Notes: generated by a model not told the origin, from the letters alone. A stretch of DNA of 64,000 bases from Thunnus maccoyii (GCF_910596095.1 NC_056538.1:11836001-11900000), one strand, 5' to 3'; shown: positions 30,601 through 44,100, counted from the stretch's first letter. Made by a program: numbers and translations.

Positions 30601-33600
30601 TGGTTGATTATCATTATTACAGTTTGTTGCAGCCCTAGATATAACAAGATACTGAACTAACTATTATATTTACATGTATTTTGTCTTTGATGTGGTTTGA
30701 TGTACATTTTTGTTTTGCTCATAACCCAATTCTGTCTCCTGCCTTCCTCTTTCTCTCCTCTAAAATGTTGCTCTCTCCAGTGGTAAATGCAGCTCACACT
30801 TTCTACAACGGAACGACAACACTTCCCATCTCTGAGGAAGACAGGACGCCCCGGAAGCGCATCAGCAAGACCTTGAATATGACCACCAACCCTGAGGAGA
30901 AAAGGAAAATCATTGGAGATACATTTGTCAAGGTCAGTACAAGGTTTTAGGTAATTCTTCTATGGAAAGTGCCGTAAATCACACTTTACTTTGAGACTAT
31001 CGGCTTGCCTGCCTACAGCTTGTATACTTTCAAATTATATAAATATACACCATACAGTATATTTGACAGTATACCTGCTTGTTTGTTTGCCCTTGATTCG
31101 CTAGTTCAGTGTTGTGTCTGACTTTGTGGATTGTGTTGCCTCACAGGTGGCGAATGAAGTGATTGGAGAGATGAATCTGAAGCCAGAAGAGGTTTTCTTG
31201 GCCCAGGGTACCCTGAGGCCTGACCTCATTGAGAGCGCCTCTCATCTCGCCAGTGGCAAGGCAGAGGTCATCAAAACACACCACAACGACACCGAGCTCA
31301 TCCGCAAACTCCGAGATGAGGTACTGCACACACACGCACACGCCTACACATCTTGTAAATTTATTTCTCTGATACATTCTGCTGCTTCAGAGTACGGACA
31401 CGATACTCAGTATATATGTAATCCACTGTGCCTTTCAAAATTGTGAACGCATGCATTTATACCGTATGTCACCCCTAGAGGCTCACTAGCTGTCTAAAAA
31501 TGGAGGAAGATGGTGCCACAATGTCCAGCATATTGTAGAAAAATCAATAAATAGCAGACTTACTAGCTGGTATTGACTGATTCTACTGATAGTCATGAAA
31601 CACCAGAACTACAGTCTTTCATTATACGGCACAATATACTGTGTGGTGTTCATCCACCATAATTACACATAATTACATTCCAGCAGACTCACACTTTCGT
31701 CACATCACCTCTGCACATGTTTTTCTCACTCACTGTAGTCGGAGGGGAGGATATTGCACAGTACCTGTACCTAGCAGAACACCAATTCTTGGCATTAAAA
31801 AAATTAAATGTCTAATGAATAAAGGCCTGTAGTGGTTCGGCACACACTGAAGTACCCTGAATCTTTTACCAGAAGGTTAAAAACAGGAAATTGGAGCACA
31901 GGATATAAGTGGTGTCTGATAAGATTACTACTGCTTTGACAGAGATTTTCTTTTAAGCCCCAGTTATTGTCATAGCAGTCTGCACCAGACAAGCTATTTG
32001 ATACTTAAGTTGTACAGATTATTAAACCGTGCTGTTCTTTTGTATCTTATCATGCTTTCAAGGACTTACAAGTGTAATTAACTTCTGCTCATCACTGAAA
32101 ACCAGAAATCTGTGTGGGGAAAAAAAAAAGTATTTGCTGTTTGCATACAAGAGCAGAGGTTTTGAAAGTCACGAAGAAAGCAAAACAAAAGCAGAGCCAT
32201 TATGCAGTACCTCTGAATCACTGAAAAATAGTGTTATTGTGTGATAGTCTTCGCTTCCTATACTAGACACATATTTATGATCTCCACACAATCTGGAGAG
32301 CGTTCTTGAACTCTAGGAGGACAGCAAACACCGAAACATAATTGACTTTTTATTCAAAGTACATTTCTACATCCTTCACCCCTCAAATAGCTTCTTTATC
32401 TTAGAGAATGGTTCAGTATCACACTACACTCAAATAAGCACCGAAGCTGCTGTGAAGATAAACATTCACTCTTGACTATTATTTGGAGTTTCTGTTGTTT
32501 TCCTCAGCCTTTCTATAGAAATGCCCAACTGTGCATCTAAGCATATCTCTCACTCTCTCTCTCACTGTTGCAATGCTGATCTCACTTGTTTGTGGTCCTC
32601 CAGGGAAAAGTAATCGAACCACTGAAAGATTTCCATAAAGATGAGGTCAGAGCGCTGGGGAGGGAGCTGGGTCTGCCGGAGGAGATTGTCTCTCGACACC
32701 CTTTCCCTGGCAAGTACATAAACACACACACACACACACACACCTATGATGTGACTGCTCTGACAAAAACGTATATAACTGATTTGCATCAACATAATGC
32801 TTAAAGATGCTGGTGTTTGATCTGTTTGTCAGTGTGTCGTTACATCATCTGTCTCTCTTTCCCTCATGCGCACAGTTACATATTCAATTCTATTTTATAA
32901 CTCATCACTCGTGTACTTGCTAAGACTGCTCCTCCTTCTCCTTCACATGTAGGTCCTGGTTTGTCCATCAGGGTGATTTGTGCAGAGGAGCCATACATCT
33001 GCAAGGACTTTGCAGAGACAAACAACATCCTCAAAATCGTCACAGACTTCTCTGCAAGTGTCAAAAAGGTCAGAACACTATAGATGTATAGAACAAAAAC
33101 TATTGACTCTAGTTGTCTGGTGTCCTGCATCTGTAGAGATACAAAACAGCACCCCCCCTCCCTTCCCCGCACCAAATTGTATACATGTGTTTGCAGTGAA
33201 TCATGCACAGTTTGAGCACTAATTTAATTACTGCTGACTAAAACACTCCTGAGTTAGTGTTGACAGTGTGAATTTCCTGACATCAGGTAGTAGTAGTAGT
33301 AGTAGTAGTAGTAGCAGATCCGAAAAAATCAGACAGATGCAGGACTGAGGGATAAACTCCCAGTCAACTCAAAGCATCACAAACTATTGGTGAGATGTCT
33401 TTAAGAAATGCACCGGGAGCATAAACAATGTGTCAACTAACATTTATTATGAAATGACACATCAGTATTTCCTGTAGATTTTGGTGATTTGGTTGATTTT
33501 TCTGATTTTACTTAATTTGCAGTGGCTGTTTGTAGCCAACCAATCAATACAGTGGAGGCTGTGCCCACTCACCAGAGGAGAAGACATTTGCTCTTCTTCT

Positions 33601-36600
33601 GCCTCGTTAATTAAATGGTTAATAATGTGCAACCTCTGCTGGTTCATTGGCCACATTACACAATAACCCACATTATTTGTTTTGGGTGTAATTCAAGTGA
33701 TTTTAAGATTTTGTGTGTAGTTTCCACTTTGTGTGAGTTTTTCTTTTCCCAGAGTGACTAGTAAGTTCCTTTTTCTCGTATGAACAAAGAGCTATAAATA
33801 GAGCTACATGGGCTTTAGCTGTAACAAGAAAGTACAACTGGGGACTCAATAATTGGCTACACCATGAAGAATAGTTGTACACAGATAAATTATACAGGTT
33901 CAAAGTAAATTTCTACTTCAACATTACACATCATTTTTTTGTGGCTGTATTAACAAAGCTAATGGCTGTACTGGAAAGGTCTTTATGATCCTGTGATGCT
34001 ACATAGCACTTATATAGGTATGATATTAGACTTCACTTCATTTGTGGCGACGCAGTGAATCAGCTGGTGAATGACAAGTGTTCCCGAAATGACTAAAAAG
34101 TAGGTACAACATAGACAGGACTGTATTTGTCAAACTATGAGGTTCACTTGCATATTAACATACCACCTCTCTGTCTCTCTCCTCTCCAGCCCCACGCCTT
34201 GCTGCAGAGAGTCAAGTCGTGCATATCGGATGAGGAGGAGGAGAAGCTCATGCAGATCACCAGCCTTCATTCACTCAATGCCTTCCTGCTGCCCATCAAA
34301 ACTGTCGGCGTCCAGGTAATCCAGTTTGGATTTGATTAACTGAATGACAGTCAATCACTCTGTGTCTCTGTGCTGACTGTTCACCGTCCATGTCAATCAA
34401 TAATTATTACATCAAATCTTCTCTTCAGTGATTTATAACTCAAATGTATTGATCTGCAGTCAAACTAGTTTTAAAGTAGACCTGCTATGGGCCCAAGTAA
34501 CATTTTAAAGGTTTGTCCAGATGTAGCGAGTTTGCTGCTAAGCTGTTGCATATTTGTGGAGAATCCTTTAGGGCGGCTGATGAATGCTCAGAGGCAGTGG
34601 AAGCTTGAAACAGTGTGTCTCACTCTTGCTGTTTGTCTCTTGTTGTGTTATATCTATAATTTAGTGGTTATCCACAAGACATGCCCATCCACACAAAGCT
34701 TCTCAGTTTCATATGTTTTGACCCTCTGAGGAGAAATCTGTTGTGGCACATGTCAGACGTTCTCAGCACCTCCGACGTCATCTCTGACGTGTACAAAACG
34801 TATATTCTGTAGAAATGTTTAAACATGGCAAAAAAAACTTTCCAATTGTAAAAACTGAGTTTCAGTGTTGCCTGGAGAGAACGACGGTCATGACTGCTTC
34901 CCCCACCCAAACATTACAGTCAGGCGGTGACTGTGTGCTGGGTGTGTTCTATTACTTCCTGTTTGAGTTTTAAATTTGGCCTAAACCTCAAATTGTGGGA
35001 CAGACAGGAGACGGTAGACAAACAAAGTCGACTTTTACTGCCTGGGGAATATGTTAGAAATCTATTTATAAAAACGTCCCTGTTTATTCAACAGGAAAAA
35101 CTAAATGTTAGGAAAATTACACGTGCCCATACTCATCTGTTTAAGGTTTTTTCTCCCTCATTTAATTTCATCTGTTGCTCTGTAAAGCCTGTTTTTTATT
35201 AACAGCTTTGAGAACAGATTAAACTGAAGTTTCTGTCTCTCTGTCTTTCACTGTCCTACAGGGTGACTGCCGGTCCTACAGTTATGTGTGCGGCGTCACA
35301 AGTAAAGAATCTCCACACTGGGAGTCTCTCATGTTCCTGGCCAGACTCATCCCTCGCATGTGCCATAGCATCAATAGGTAAACACACAAATCTTTCCTTT
35401 TTATAGTTTTATTTTTCATATCTCCTCAGTAATTTGCCACATCAGACACTCAACATTGACGCAATGATCAGCAGCACACAAACAGACCCATTAATTCATT
35501 CATGCTTGTTTTCTTTCCTTCCCAGAGTTGTGTATGTATTTGGGTCCCACGTGAAGGAGCCGCCTACAGACATTACCCCGACCTTCCTGACCACAGGCGT
35601 TCTGAGCACGCTTAGACAGGCTGACTTTGTAGCTCACTCTATTCTCAGAGAGTCTGGTAAGTGTCTGCGCCTCAGTGATTTCACACATTTTAAATTAGTG
35701 CTATTAGAGCATTATATATTTGGGATAATTTATGTGAATTTGGCAAACTCTGTTAATAAAATCTCTTAAGATAAATTTATCATATGTTGATGCCAGTGGT
35801 AATGTCTTATGTCTAGAAGGTATGAGTTGCAGAGATTTATTGAATTACAACAGAAAGCATAAAGTATAACGGTAGATTTTGATGTTTCTGCCCTCTGACA
35901 AGTCAATTTGGAAGAGGACCAAATAGCTTCTATGTGTGAGCAACTACAGTCAATGCAAGAGGGCTGAAGAATTTCTGTAGAGAAATTTAAGTGTGCCATC
36001 AAGTGGCCATATAACCTTTGAATGAACAGTTGAATGTCAGCATATTTGTATCAGCAAGGGGAATTTCACATATTCCTGGAGACAAACTAGATATTTGTTT
36101 GAGAACATTTTCTTGTCCTCTATTGAGCAGATTTTTCTTTATTTAATATATCTGTACTTTTGTGGCTGTGGTTACACTTGATGTTTCATTGTGCTGATTT
36201 AAGATGTGGTTTACATTCAACATTCAACTAAAACAGCAAATTTGAAACATTGTCTATAACTTTATGCACATTTAAACAGCAAAGATGATGGAGAATCTAG
36301 TGTTGGTCCTTTACGCAGTGAAAGAGTAATTGATTTACCAGGTGATCACAAATATTATTTACTGAAGTGAGGAAATTAGAATTTAGGTATTTGTAGTGTC
36401 TATTGAACAGGTGCAGTGTGCAAACCTGATAAATATTTCTAAACAGCAGAGAAGAGAGCTTTTCCAACTTCTTTAGTGATGACTACAAACCACCGTACAG
36501 ATGGACAAACTAACTAAAAACATGGTTTTCAGATTCCGTCTTAGGCAGTGAAGCTTCTTTTTAACTTAAGGTTTGTCATGGCAGTAATAAAAACTTTTCT

Positions 36601-37107
36601 TTCTCTCTGGCTATGTTTTTCTTTCAGGCTACTCTGGTAAGATCAGCCAGATGCCGGTCATCCTGACCCCTCTGCACTTTGACCGTGACCCACTGCAGAA
36701 GCAGCCATCCTGCCGGCGCTCCGTGGTGGTCCGCACCTTCATTACCAGCGACTTCATGACTGGCATCCCCGCCATGCCGGGCAACCATCTCCCTGAGGAG
36801 GTATATCTTCGTTCAGCTCGGTTTGGTCTCAGTTTCTAGCAAGTTTATCAGGATCCCAACTAGGCTTGACTACCATTCCTTGCAGAAATAACTGATACTT
36901 TTTTAAGATATATTTAACATGTTTTGGTGGCTTTAGGACCGAGGAATTCTTTAGATTTTGTTAAATGTCTCAGAGAAGTAATCATCTGCTTATCTGTCTT
37001 CCCAGGTGGTGCTGAAGATGGTAAATGAGATTAAGAAGATTCCAGGCATCTCCAGAGTCATGTATGATCTGACCTCCAAACCACCTGGCACCACAGAGTG
37101 GGAATAA
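24683..37107 (+). CDS. gmps: GMP synthase (glutamine-hydrolysing), complete
   Basis: Converts XMP plus glutamine and ATP to GMP, the last step of de novo guanine nucleotide synthesis. Coding exons: 24683-24709, 26311-26483, 26621-26735, 27146-27243, 28338-28441, 29306-29499, 30194-30359, 30781-30932, 31147-31320, 32604-32709, 32953-33068, 34190-34315, 35262-35377, 35526-35656, 36628-36800, 37006-37107, giving 690 aa (human 693). It begins MALCNGDSK, as in mammals. Class I amidotransferase: [14 protein letters not shown], nucleophile Cys101 in VLGICYGMQ, His187 and Glu189 in QFHPEV. ATP-PPase P-loop LLSGGVDST at 239-247. The C-terminal dimerisation domain ends [10 protein letters not shown]. 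Intron 10 starts GCAAGT rather than GT. Intron 5 carries a TTAA-flanked MITE. Divergent to slc33a1, conserved with mammals. Confidence 0.98.
25662..25895. repeat. CCTAAC-rich interspersed element, copy 1 (gmps intron 1)
   Basis: The phrase acttattttcatttcctgga plus gacttatcccaacctttacc, a CTAACC-rich middle and a 'tttacgtccccacaa' end match the second copy at 40114-40311. The telomere-like hexamers are part of the element, not of a telomere. Confidence 0.6.
28477..29020. mobile_element. TTAA-flanked MITE (piggyBac-like ends) in gmps intron 5
   Basis: A 544-bp element bounded by TTAA on both sides. Terminal inverted repeats match by eye over about 35 bp: left TTAAAGTTGCAATAAACAAC then ATTCAGCCCTGCTAGATGTC, right (reverse complement) TTAAAGGTGCAATATATGAC then ATTCAGCCCCACTAGGTGTC. 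The interior is noncoding and contains aacatggcggccgcgtcac. TTAA duplications are the mark of piggyBac elements, so a non-autonomous piggyBac-type origin is inferred. Confidence 0.75.
32710..32742 (+). promoter_or_regulatory. GC-type 5' splice site followed by a CA repeat, gmps intron 10
   Basis: The exon ends ...CCTTTCCCTG and the intron begins GCAAGTACATA. A GT alternative is excluded by the reading frame, because [12 protein letters not shown] needs the split Gly codon G|GT. A (CA)n tract begins about 15 bases into the intron; CA repeats near weak donors are known hnRNP L binding sites. Confidence 0.8.
33289..33316. repeat. TAG trinucleotide microsatellite
   Basis: About nine tandem GTA/TAG units in gmps intron 11. 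Confidence 0.85.
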
Positions 37108-37187
37108 AACACAACATGACGTTGCACCGATAGGACACACACTCACACACAATGCACAAACACACTCAACAGATATCAGAGAGGGCT

Positions 37188-37315
37188 GGTGAACTCCTCT
37201 CCTTCTTTTCTGTCCTTCCTCCCTTCCTACTTTCCTTCTCCCCCCTCCCCTCCCCTCCTCCTCCTCCTCCTCCTCCTCCTCCCTCCTGTACCTCCCCTTC
37301 CTCTCTTCAACATTC
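37188..37315 (+). repeat. Polypyrimidine tract with CTC-repeat core
   Basis: Almost pure C/T for over 100 bases, including about ten CTC units (37255-37282), inside the inferred gmps 3' UTR. The purine-rich complement could form intramolecular triplex. The open frames across it are low-complexity artefacts. Confidence 0.8.
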
Positions 37316-38206
37316 CCATGGAAGGCAGACCGTACTGTGACGGGCGCACACGCAAAGGCGCTACTACTCTGCTCTCCCCACAACTCCTCCCTGGTCTTAA
37401 TATTTTTGGCGATAGGGATCGATTAATGTCGGTTATTGATAATATATTGACTTTGTTTCATTTCCATGTACAACAATTGTATTTCCTCTCTTATGATAAA
37501 AAGGTAAATTGCTGCTTCCTGTTGTGAGGTCGACTATTAAAGGCAAGTGGCCAGATGCTGTGAACGTACAGATAGTGGACTTTATTGTGCCTCAGGTTGC
37601 ATTGTGGGATGAGCAAAGCATAAAAATAAGTAAACAGAAGTGTCACAAAAAGAAAGAACAGTGGAAGGAGGGTTTTGAAAATCTTCAATTGTTTTCTGCC
37701 TTTTTTTTTTTTTTTTCTTTTTGGTCAAATGTTTTTGTTTTACTGTTGTAGGTCAATGTCCTCAGCCTAAGACTATCCTCTCTCTCTCTCTGTTCATTTT
37801 CACTTTCTGCCTGTATACTGTGCTATGAAGAAGGTTGTCTGTGCAAAGTAAAACAGACAAAACCTATGTGACCAATCAATGATTTTTAAGCTTTTTTTTT
37901 TTGTTGTTGTTTTGTTTTGCCAAAAGTAGAATATGCTGTGTTGATATAACGTTCTGGGCTCCTCTGACGATCTTCTCCAAGCTACATTTGTTGACAAGAG
38001 GTGTTGACTGTTGCCGTCCCCATCATGGACAGCAGTTAACCAGCTGTGCAGCTGTACAGGAGGCCAATATGATGGGTGACTTTGTACGTGCCTGTTCTAT
38101 TGTTTTGTTTTGTTTTTTTCATTTGGTGTGATCTGACCTGGATGTTTCCAGAGACGAGGATATAACAGTTTCTCCTCATGCTGCAATATGTATGCTTTTT
38201 ATGAAG

Positions 38207-38212
38207 AATAAA
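38207..38212 (+). terminator. Candidate gmps polyadenylation signal (proximal)
   Basis: AATAAA in gaagaataaacatgg, about 1.1 kb after the gmps stop. Confidence 0.4.
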
Positions 38213-39044
38213 CATGGCAAGAGGACTAACTAATAACAAAATTATAAGTACAGTAGAGTTTATAACCACAGTGTGTAAATTGCTGTCGTCATTTCAACAT
38301 TATTTGGCTGCTCTTTTGCTCTGCAGGGGCGCTTTTTTTTTTTTTTTTCTCACCCATAAAGCCTCTGTGCTTTATCAACAGAATTGTACATCCAGTGGAG
38401 ACTTCACCTTATTAAGTGTTTTGCTCTGTAGTGTCACAGGTCAGGTTAGGAGTACTGTCAGTTGCCATCTCCGATGTAAATTCACTGTGTCTAAAAAAAG
38501 GCATTACTGGTTCATTTTTCTGTTCTGTCAAAACTAGTCATTCTTGTCATCTAGACCTCAGTGAATACAGCGCTCAGGTTTAACTGAGTTTTAAAAAGCG
38601 TATAAGATAGAGACATCTCACTCGGGCGTGGTGCTTCTCATGCCTCCAGAATTTGTCTCCGTGCCTCTCATCCTCTGTTACTCCCTCACCTTTAGTGGCA
38701 GAATATTCCCAATGCAAAATGAATGGTTTCCTTACTTGTCTGAACTGCTATGGTTATTAGTGTTTCTCCCTCTGTTCTGCCTTTTTATATGTGTGTATTT
38801 TATGTTTCATATGTCTCCATAGAAAACAACAGCTTGATAATAATAGACATAATTTTGTAGTTGGATTTAATTGCAATATCAATAAGATTAAGTTATGCAA
38901 TTCTATGTCTGATGGGGTTTTTTTTTTTCGTTTGTTTTGGGGTTTTTTGTTCAACAATGCTCATTCTCCTTAGTAACGTGCCTCAAACCAAGCCACTGCA
39001 TGCAGTTTCAACTATGACATTTGTACAATGGAAAACTGAGCTTT

Positions 39045-39050
39045 AATAAA
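39045..39050 (+). terminator. Candidate gmps polyadenylation signal (distal)
   Basis: AATAAA in ctttaataaagatctcc, about 1.9 kb after the stop, followed by a GT-rich stretch (cttgtgtactttg) about 40 bases on. Confidence 0.45.
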
Positions 39051-40113
39051 GATCTCCATGTGGAAACTTCCCACTTCTGCCGTGATCAACTTGTGTACTT
39101 TGCAGTTCACTGTACTGTATATTTGTTTAGCTTAGCTTCACCATCTCTAAGATACATCACATACAGGCTTCAGTGCAGAGACAGTGATTTAGACCTGAGA
39201 AGTGCATTGCTTTCATAACATGCATGTGAATTCCTAGTGCCAGTCCTTATAGATACACCATGCCAAAAATATCCATCCTTAATATTTATTTAGTCTTGTA
39301 TGGAGTCAATAAGGGGGGGATTTCCTGTGAAACAAACTGTAGTCTGAGTTTATTTTGCATTTCTTCCCTGTGCAGACTTATCTGTTCTGAACATTATTGT
39401 ATGCAGTATAAGACAAATTATTCCTCTTGTTTTGTCAGTAATACTTCACTGTAAGTTGCCCTATTTAAAATGCATTAATAAGCAGTATGTAAACATTTAG
39501 TAAATGTGTATATAACACACTATAATGTAGTTATAAGCAGATATAAGGACATTGTAAGTATTTATTAATGTACAGTATTTGTCAACAACTATAACTTCTC
39601 TGAAAATGTATTTTATACTTTTACAAATGTTTTACTATATTGTCATTCATTATCTGTTTATACAGCAGTACCCACTTATGTTTGCCCATGGGAGGACTTA
39701 TACTGTATCTGTAATATTATAACACTTAAATCTGCTTACTGCTACAGTATATTACACTGGGTTGATATACTGCTTAGAAATGCTTAATAGGGAGACAAAC
39801 TGTTTTGTCTTCAAAACAAACATTGTTGCACCATATTGGAAAAATCTTCACTTTCCTTCACATTCACCAAACATTCCTCACTGTTTGGACATTATAATGT
39901 AAAAAGTTAAAAACAAACAAACAATGGAAAAGGGTTCGTCTCTGCAAGGAGCTGGCCTTTGAAATTAGTATGTTAGCGGTTTTTTTTGCAAATTACTGTA
40001 CATAATTGATTTCTCACAGATCCCATCAGTGCCAGTCAGAAGTCTCATGTGCCTGAGACAGATCACAAGGGCTTAATTACACACACACACACACACACAC
40101 AAACACATAGGTT

Positions 40114-40311
40114 TACTTAAGTCACTTTTGGGGTATTTATATAGACTTACATCCATTTCCTGGAGACTTACCCTAACCCTAACCTTAACCACTGACCCAA
40201 AAGTCAGCGTGTTACCAATTAGGGACACGGCTTTTGTCCCCAGTTGCACAAGTCGTCCCCAATTAACCGGTCTTAAGTCTGATTTGTGTCCCTGAAAGTG
40301 ATTTAAGTCAT
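40114..40311. mobile_element. CCTAAC-rich MITE, copy 2, with terminal inverted repeats
   Basis: Ends TTTACTTAAGTCACTTT and, as reverse complement, TGACTTAAATCACTTT pair over about 16 bp. The interior has cttacatccatttcctggag, ccctaaccctaacc and repeated gtcccca phrases shared with 25662-25895. It is flanked on both sides by CA microsatellites. No coding capacity. Confidence 0.6.
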
Positions 40312-41131
40312 ACCCACCCACACACACACACAAACAAGGTAATCATTTATCATCAATAATAATAATGACATATGTCAACTACAGTATAAACAGTCACATT
40401 ATTGATAGAAGCTTAGAGAGTGATTTGATTTTGTGCCTATTTGTGTGATGTTACACAGCGGAGATCCCTCCCTGTGTGCCGGGGGTGCAGGTGTGTGTTT
40501 TCCCTCGCTGACTGAGAGACAAGAGCAGACAAGTTCAGTCACCCATCAACACACCACCGACCCAGACCCAGGGGACAAGGCACAATTTTGGAACAGTAGC
40601 CTCATTGCAATGTTGCGTAAAACACTACAAGTTACCACATGCAGCTGCCAATTAACTCCTGGCCTGTGGTAGTTTGTTGTCTGCGGACGACTCGAGCACT
40701 GACTGATGGGCTGATTGCTATTTACAGGGGAACAGAGAGAAAAGAAAAGAAATTATGGGATGTTTCTTGGAGTTCATTTGATTTAGGAGTGTTTGTGTGT
40801 TTGTGCTCGTTTGGTGGGCCAGGGTCCAGTTTTTGCTCTTGGTGGGAGAACAAAACCAATGTAACACCTTTTGAATGAGACTAATGAGGTAATAACACTG
40901 ACTAAGATGAACAAATTTAACCATTCTTGTCAATGACAAGATTAATGTTCCCCCAGTTTCACAGTAATCCCCTGTCCTGCTTTTCATCTTTGCACTGTTG
41001 AATCTGTTCTCAGGTTACCTCGAGCAGCACATCTCCCCCGAGAGCAGATAAGACACCTGTCACACTTTGCTGTCTCCTTTGCTGCCTGCCACAGCGAGAG
41101 CTCTCCCGACTCCTTTCTGCATCCAAATAGC

Positions 41132-44100
41132 ATGGAAATCAGTCGCTTTTTGCTGGGATTATGTGCCTTTTTCCACTTTTTCCACACTGTTTCAGCAGAG
41201 TCTACATGCAAGCTGAAGGCCAAGTTCAACCTGAGCGGTTACAAGGATGTGGAAAAGAAGAAGGTGGTCATTGGGGGGATGTTTCCCGTGCACAAGCGCA
41301 TCTTGTCCAGTGATGGCAACACTTCAAGGGTGCCTGTGTCCTCGGGGTGTGAAGGGTAAGTTAAGTCATTTTCATCAGTGTGATTGTGCTGCTTTAGTCT
41401 TTCTTAAATTGGTGTTAGATTATATTTAACTCATCAGAGATGATCTCATAGGCCTCTCCAAGTCAAATGATTGTATATTTTACTGAAATTAGAATTAAAC
41501 TTATTAAAATTAAACTTGAGTGACTTAATTTTGTGTTTCAAGCGCACAACGTACTCTTGAGATCCTCATCCTCATGATTTTACAACAGAAATCAAAACTA
41601 AGAAAGGCAGCACCTCAGGGGCCAATTAGCCCATATTATTATGGAGACGGGCCTTCACTGGATAGTATACAACAATAATCAGCAAGTCTGTGAACTGTCC
41701 TCCTGTGGCTAATTTAGATAATAACATCAGAAGACTAAAATACTCTGTACATCTTCCAGTCATCAACTATCTTAATTTAGTACATTTAATGAATGTGGAT
41801 CTGAGTTTTCTTCTTAATATCAGTTCTCTCTTTCTTGCTTTCTCCCATCATCCTCCAGGTTTAACTTCCGTACCTTCCGCTGGACTCAGACCATGCTGTT
41901 CGCCATCAATGAAATTAACAAGAGGGACGACCTGCTGCCCGACACTGACCTGGGCTACGTCATCTATGACTCCTGTTTTACCATCTCCAAGGCCGTGGAG
42001 GGCACCCTCACCTACCTGACAGGCCAAGACGAGGCTGTACCCAACTACCGCTGTGGGACTGGGGCACCTCTGGCTGCTCTAGTGGGTGCCGGGGGCTCCG
42101 ACCTGTCCATCGCCACTGCCAGGATACTGGGACTCTATCACTTCCCGCAGGTAAGGCAGTGGTGGGTAGCAGAAAGGTCAATAAAGACAAGGAAAGATTA
42201 ACAGAATGAGAAAACATGTTCATCTTCTCATTTTTAGGTCAGCTACTGTTCATCATGTTCTGCCCTGGAGAGTAAGTTCCAGTTCCCCACCTTCCTGAGG
42301 ACCATCCCCAATGACAAACATCAGTCTACAGCTATGGCCCAGCTGGTGCTGCACTTCGGCTGGACCTGGGTTGGCACCATAGCTGCTGACGATGATTATG
42401 GCAAGTATGGCATCAAAGACTTTAAGGAGCAGGTGGAGGAGGCCGGCGTGTGCATCTCCTTTTCTGAAACACTGCCTAAGGTAATCAGTTAATGTCTGCT
42501 CGTATCTTTCATATACTGTTCTACTTTGCATATATTATACTGTACTCCAGTCAGTATTTCACTGCTACCCCTGTCAGTTCAATCACATCAGTAAATGTCA
42601 TTCCTGTCTTTTCTAGAGAGGTATGACCATGCATTATTGTTGAAAAATGAACACTCTTTTTATACACTTTAGGTGAATTCCCCAGAGAGCATCCAGCGTA
42701 TTGTTGAAACCGTAGTTGCGTCCACGGCCAACATCATCGTGGTCTTCTCATCAGATGTAGACCTTAGTCCTCTCATCCTGGAGTTGCTCCACCACAATGT
42801 GACAAACCGCACCTGGATCGCCAGCGAGGCCTGGGTCACCTCCGCCCTCATCAACCAGCCTGGGGTGAGCGCTCAGTCAAGTGATGGGGATGAAAGCTCT
42901 GATGTTTGTTGCTTCAGTCAGATTGAGCAGTCACAGACGCTCCCAGGCCTCTAACCAGTGTGAACAAAATGAATAAATCACATTTTGAGCTGAGTTTGAT
43001 CATGTGCATTGTTTGTGACCAGGTGAACTCAGTGCTGGATGGCACCCTGGGCTTTGGGGTGAAGAGGGCAGACATCCCTGGTCTTCAGCGCCATCTGCTG
43101 GAGCTGGACCCCTATGCTGACCCTCTCACTGAGGAATTCTGGGAGACGGTAAAACTATGTATTACACTGACCAGTTGATCTGAGGAGCTTGGGGTGATGA
43201 GTTAGGGACCAGTCATCTGTCTTCATCCATCTATTTGTCATATGCAAAAAACTGGAAACCTGATTTTGACTAAAATTCCTGCAGTTATTGTGACAGTTAA
43301 CTGAAATCTTTGAGAAAGTTTGCATTTATTTAGATGATGTACAATCAGTGGTTTTCAACCACACCTTTGTCTTACAGTTGTTTAACTGCACATTGGACTA
43401 TGGCAAAGCTCTTCGGCAGGCCAAACAGAAGGCCAAGGAGCTTAACGGGACACTATCCAGGGCGGCGAGGGGGGTTGCTGATGGGCTGTGTACAGGAAGT
43501 GAGTCTCTGGGGAAGCTCAACAACACGTACTCTGACATCTCCCAGTTACGAATAACCTACAGGTCAGTTCTCATTATCACTACAGGTATTATCGATTTTC
43601 ACTACTGAAACAAAATTCACTTTTTATTTTTATGCTACTGCAACTGATACTAAAATTATACATCCACCACTGATAGCAAACCACGACCACCACTAAATGC
43701 TCAGTTCTAAGCATTAAAAAGCCTAAACACTGTCCTTTGTGGATACTTAATGAATTTACAGAGCACAATATGAACAGTTTTCATCAAGACTATTTCAGTT
43801 CTGTCCTTGATAAAAAAGTTGCATAGTAACCGATACATTGTTTCTAAAAAAAAAAGGGGGATGTTAGTGTTGCTTAATGCACCACAAACAAAATTCACCT
43901 CCAGTGCATTGAGGGCGGAGAGAAAAAAATGTAGATTTGGAGGTCTTGAAACCAAAACTGTATGTATGTAAAGATATGTTGTTGTATGCTTATAGAAATT
44001 TGGATGATGTTGTGAATGATGATGATGATGATGAGGATGAAGATGTCACTTCACAGTGTGTACAAAGCCGTGTACGCTGTTGCCCATGCCTTGCACAACC

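Larger units (their letters stand above)
37108..41131. other. gmps 3' UTR and gmps/V2R intergenic interval
   Basis: About 4 kb without a recognised coding exon. The first 1.1-1.9 kb is probably gmps 3' UTR, with a pyrimidine-rich tract (37188-37315) and polyadenylation hexamers at 38207 and 39045. After 39.1 kb the sequence is AT-rich and unremarkable apart from CA repeats and an element at 40114-40311. The stretch just before 41132 should hold the receptor promoter; no motif was identified. Confidence 0.6.

Noticed and set aside
34487-34910. Possible repeat or exon in gmps intron 12
   Set aside because: An open frame and some repeat-like wording, but no terminal repeats, no second copy and no fit to the GMPS protein, which is complete without it.
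37189-37527. 112-aa frame rich in Ser/Pro/Leu
   Set aside because: Translation of the polypyrimidine tract in the gmps 3' UTR.
40160-40200. CCCTAACCCTAACC as an interstitial telomere
   Set aside because: Only about two exact units, and the surrounding sequence recurs at 25.7 kb as an interspersed element.
40433-41131. Possible upstream exon of the class C receptor
   Set aside because: The ATG at 41132 begins a good signal peptide followed by the family N-terminus; no further coding exon is needed and none with a matching donor was seen.
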